A DNA stretch of 64,000 nucleotides from Bedellia somnulentella. Taxonomy: Eukaryota > Arthropoda > Insecta > Lepidoptera > Bedelliidae. Below the pieces are notes generated by a model. That model saw only the letters and a list, made by a program, of their open reading frames with translations, did not search any database and was not told the DNA's origin. The first letter of the stretch is position 1, and the number at the start of each line of letters is the position of its first letter. The stretch lies in assembly GCA_963576735.1 (NCBI GenBank), contig OY755188.1:14682323-14746322 (forward strand), read 5' to 3'. Of this stretch, positions 61,780-64,000 are shown in pieces. A program made the translations under genes and the position numbers.

Positions 61780-62056
61780 TTAATAATAATAAAGCATAAA
61801 CATTCACGCCGAATATCCCCGAAGGGGTTGGCAGAGGTACTAATACTTCTGAACATCACGTGACTTTGTCACCTGGTGTTCAGAGTACCCACGTTTTGCA
61901 TGGACAGTGTATTCACGTGACAGGGGGCAGGCCTATCGCCGTTTTGTACGAATACACTGTCACATGACTAAGTACAACTCAGCCATGTGGGTTTCCTCAC
62001 GATGTTTTCCCTCACCGTTAACAACCATGATAAATTAACAAAAGACATATGTGTGG
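61780..62056 (-). mobile_element. SINE-B copy with 5' inversion and TSD
   Basis: TSD TTAAATTCATATCTA (61765-61779 and 62057-62071). The copy is reversed up to CCATGATAAATTAAC, then about 20 bases (AAAGACATATGTGTGGTTAA) run in the opposite direction. This is the mark of twin-primed reverse transcription. Confidence 0.87.
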
Positions 62057-62183
62057 TTAAATTCATATCTAATTTTAATAAAAGAAAAAAAGACAAATTA
62101 AATGTAACCTATTCTTCGAACTACTACTACGAACTACTAAATTAAGCGTGAATTACATTTAATCAATTTATTTTTGATTTCAG

Positions 62184-64000
62184 ATAATCCTCAGTGCAGT
62201 CATCTATGCGACTCTTGCCGAACCTGAACCCAAAAAATATAAACCTGAAACAAAAGACAAATTAGCATCGACGGAATTGACAGATGAAGAAAGAAAGTTT
62301 CTTAGAGAAGTTGAAGCTAAGTTTGGTGTTAAACCTGATGTTCAGGTAGACGAAGATGCAGAAAAAACTGAAAATGAAGAAAAAACCGTCAAGAAACTTG
62401 ATTTGAGTGAGAAAGAAGGAGAAGGTGTACCACCTCCGAAACCCTCTTTTCCTGCGGTCATTGCCATAGAAATTGTCAATGATACTGAGACTACAGCCAA
62501 AGGCAAGAAAAGAACTATTGACGCAAATCTGGGTTATGGTTATCGTACAAACTCTGGTTATTCATACACTTATTTTGGCAAACCAGCTCAAGATAAAGGA
62601 AAATTTATGATTTATCCTTACTCACAGCAAGACATCCCTCCAGCAAACCCTTCTTCTAATAAGAAGACTGCGAGTATAGTGGAAATTCAACCTTCGCAAG
62701 CTTACGAGCTTGTTCCTGTTAAAGATGAACAAAGTTCTTATGAATATAAGAAACCTTCAGTCGAGTTTGGAAGTAAATACCAAAGCTACGAAAATAATGA
62801 ACAGCCGGCTCAGTATCAAGATAGTTACACTCCGCAAACTGGTTCCTCGCCGTCCACATTGTATACGGTTTATAATGGAGAACAATTTTCTGGTCTTCAA
62901 GGACAGTTCCCAAAAGTAATGTCCAATTATTTTGTAGAACCAAATCAACTCTTGCAAAACCCTCAATACAAAAATGTTGGTTTGACGCAAGATCATTTAC
63001 GTTCTCACGGCCCACAACTAGAACAAAGAGTTGTTCCAGTGCTGGTTTTGAGAATACCAAGCTCGTATTTGAAAAATCCATCAGCTGAGCTCTATGCCAA
63101 TTTGCCACAAAATTATCCATTATCTCGCCATTTGAATAATGTCAATCTGCAAGAATTGGTAAATCAATACTTTAAAAAGTTGGGTTATCCTTCTGCTCCC
63201 AGAATAATGTCATATCAAGATAATGCCGCACCTGAACAAACTCATTCATCACCTCCTGTATCAAGCTATGAACCACAATATTATGCAAACCCTCATATTC
63301 GCCCGTCTTACACAAATTCAGATTATTCTGGTATTCAATACTCTGCTGTCCAACCGGTGATGGCAAAATATCCAACTCAAAGCTACCACAAACAACAGCT
63401 TTACACTAGTCAAGCTCAGCCATTGTATCAACAACCTCTTCAACCTCAAAACTATGAGTATCAATACCAGTACATGAACCCACCAACTAAAGCACAAAAT
63501 TATTATGTTCAAAAAATGTATCATCAACTGCAGCACCAAGAGATTCCACAACAGTATATTCAGTCACTACGTGAGCAATCTCAACCACAATATCAATATC
63601 AAAATTCTTATACATCTCAAGAAACTGTTCCTCAAGAGCAAAGAAATACGTTGGAAAACGTATTTGAAACGTCACATAATCAGCAATACTCATCTGAAGA
63701 AGCCCAAGAAGAACCAAATACTTCAGCTGAATATGGGACCCCTCAAGCCCCTCAAGCCCCTCAGGAACCCCAACAAGAATACGAGTCTCCCAAACTTAGT
63801 TACAATAAGTACGAGGTCCCAAGTGACACTCAATATGACTATCAACAGCAATCTCAATCATCGGAACCAGCTGACGGTAAAGTGAGTATACCAGAAACGT
63901 ATGGACCACCAAAACCAATCAGCACTCATTTTACCAAAGAAATCACCCATACGCAATCCTATGAAGGTAACCAACAATCTCCAAAAGCTATTCAACAAGA
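62184..64000 (+). CDS. Gene B exon 2: secreted Tyr/Gln/Pro-rich protein, partial at the window end
   Basis: The exon opens after TTTTTGATTTCAG and stays open for 605 codons to the window edge, so the protein exceeds 611 residues. The signal peptide is completed at residues 7-18 (IILSAVIYATLA). Residues 19-100 are acidic and Lys/Glu-rich. KGKKR near 112-116 is a possible proprotein-convertase site just before TIDANLGYGY. A more ordered, less repetitive segment (VVPVLVLRIPSSYL to VNQYFKKLGYP, roughly residues 295-345) is followed by Gln/Tyr/Pro-rich sequence with QYQ, PQAPQAP and YESP repeats. No chitin-binding RR motif, Tweedle motif or cysteine pattern is seen. The composition suggests an extracellular matrix, cuticle or silk-type protein. 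The function is not established. Confidence 0.85.
   Translation, partial: MILSAVIYATLAEPEPKKYKPETKDKLASTELTDEERKFLREVEAKFGVKPDVQVDEDAEKTENEEKTVKKLDLSEKEGEGVPPPKPSFPAVIAIEIVNDTETTAKGKKRTIDANLGYGYRTNSGYSYTYFGKPAQDKGKFMIYPYSQQDIPPANPSSNKKTASIVEIQPSQAYELVPVKDEQSSYEYKKPSVEFGSKYQSYENNEQPAQYQDSYTPQTGSSPSTLYTVYNGEQFSGLQGQFPKVMSNYFVEPNQLLQNPQYKNVGLTQDHLRSHGPQLEQRVVPVLVLRIPSSYLKNPSAELYANLPQNYPLSRHLNNVNLQELVNQYFKKLGYPSAPRIMSYQDNAAPEQTHSSPPVSSYEPQYYANPHIRPSYTNSDYSGIQYSAVQPVMAKYPTQSYHKQQLYTSQAQPLYQQPLQPQNYEYQYQYMNPPTKAQNYYVQKMYHQLQHQEIPQQYIQSLREQSQPQYQYQNSYTSQETVPQEQRNTLENVFETSHNQQYSSEEAQEEPNTSAEYGTPQAPQAPQEPQQEYESPKLSYNKYEVPSDTQYDYQQQSQSSEPADGKVSIPETYGPPKPISTHFTKEITHTQSYEGNQQSPKAIQQ

Noticed and set aside
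62719..63717. Several - strand frames and shifted + strand frames (also 63505-63885 +)
   Set aside because: All overlap the long uninterrupted gene B frame and reflect its codon composition.
1..64000. A prokaryotic-type system such as a defence island or biosynthetic cluster
   Set aside because: No operons, ribosome-binding sites or dense coding. The window is clearly insect nuclear DNA.

Overview
This 64-kb window is AT-rich nuclear DNA from an insect, almost certainly a butterfly or moth. The evidence is a Metulj-like tRNA-derived SINE family, an RTE-clade LINE with an (ATGT)n tail, a gypsy/errantivirus with an F-like envelope gene, and insect-type secreted-protein genes that begin with a tiny signal-peptide exon. 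There is no bacterial-style gene organisation. The species cannot be named from the sequence.

Host genes. Only two are convincing, both on the + strand and built alike. Gene A has a 5-codon first exon (10215-10229), an intron of about 5.9 kb, and a large last exon (16109-17410) ending at a stop with AATAAA 91 bases later. Gene B has a TATA promoter (49099-49106), a 6-codon first exon (49311-49328), an intron of about 12.9 kb, and a large second exon (62184 onward) still open at the window end after 605 codons. Both proteins have a signal peptide completed across a phase-0 intron, then a charged stretch, then a long low-complexity Pro/Tyr/Gln-rich region. This fits cuticle, chorion or other extracellular-matrix proteins. 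They may be neighbouring paralogs.

Mobile DNA fills nearly everything else. About 50 copies or fragments of one ~250-bp SINE (called SINE-A here) lie in both orientations, several with 11-15 bp target-site duplications (TSDs). About 17 copies of a second, tRNA-headed SINE (SINE-B, up to ~376 bp) and about 10 pieces of an RTE LINE are interleaved with them. All three share one 3' end: a GC stem-loop followed by GGCGTGA/GCCGTGA and an ATGT- or TTATG-type tail, as expected if the LINE enzyme mobilises both SINEs. A fourth family (family C) carries a nearly complete tRNA cloverleaf followed by a T-run. Several foldback MITEs, a ~600-bp inverted-repeat DNA element and relics of two other LINE lineages are also present.

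The best-preserved element is an errantivirus at 26636-34074 on the - strand. Its LTRs look identical and its TSD is CGTG. It has gag, pol (protease, RT, RNase H, integrase) and env, a tRNA-Ser-type primer site and a polypurine tract, so it is probably recent. It sits inside a foldback MITE.

I found no CRISPR, operon or prokaryote-like defence system. The most interesting features are the shared 3' tail, the intact errantivirus nested in a palindrome, the family-C Pol III-like cloverleaf hairpins, and the matched architecture of genes A and B.
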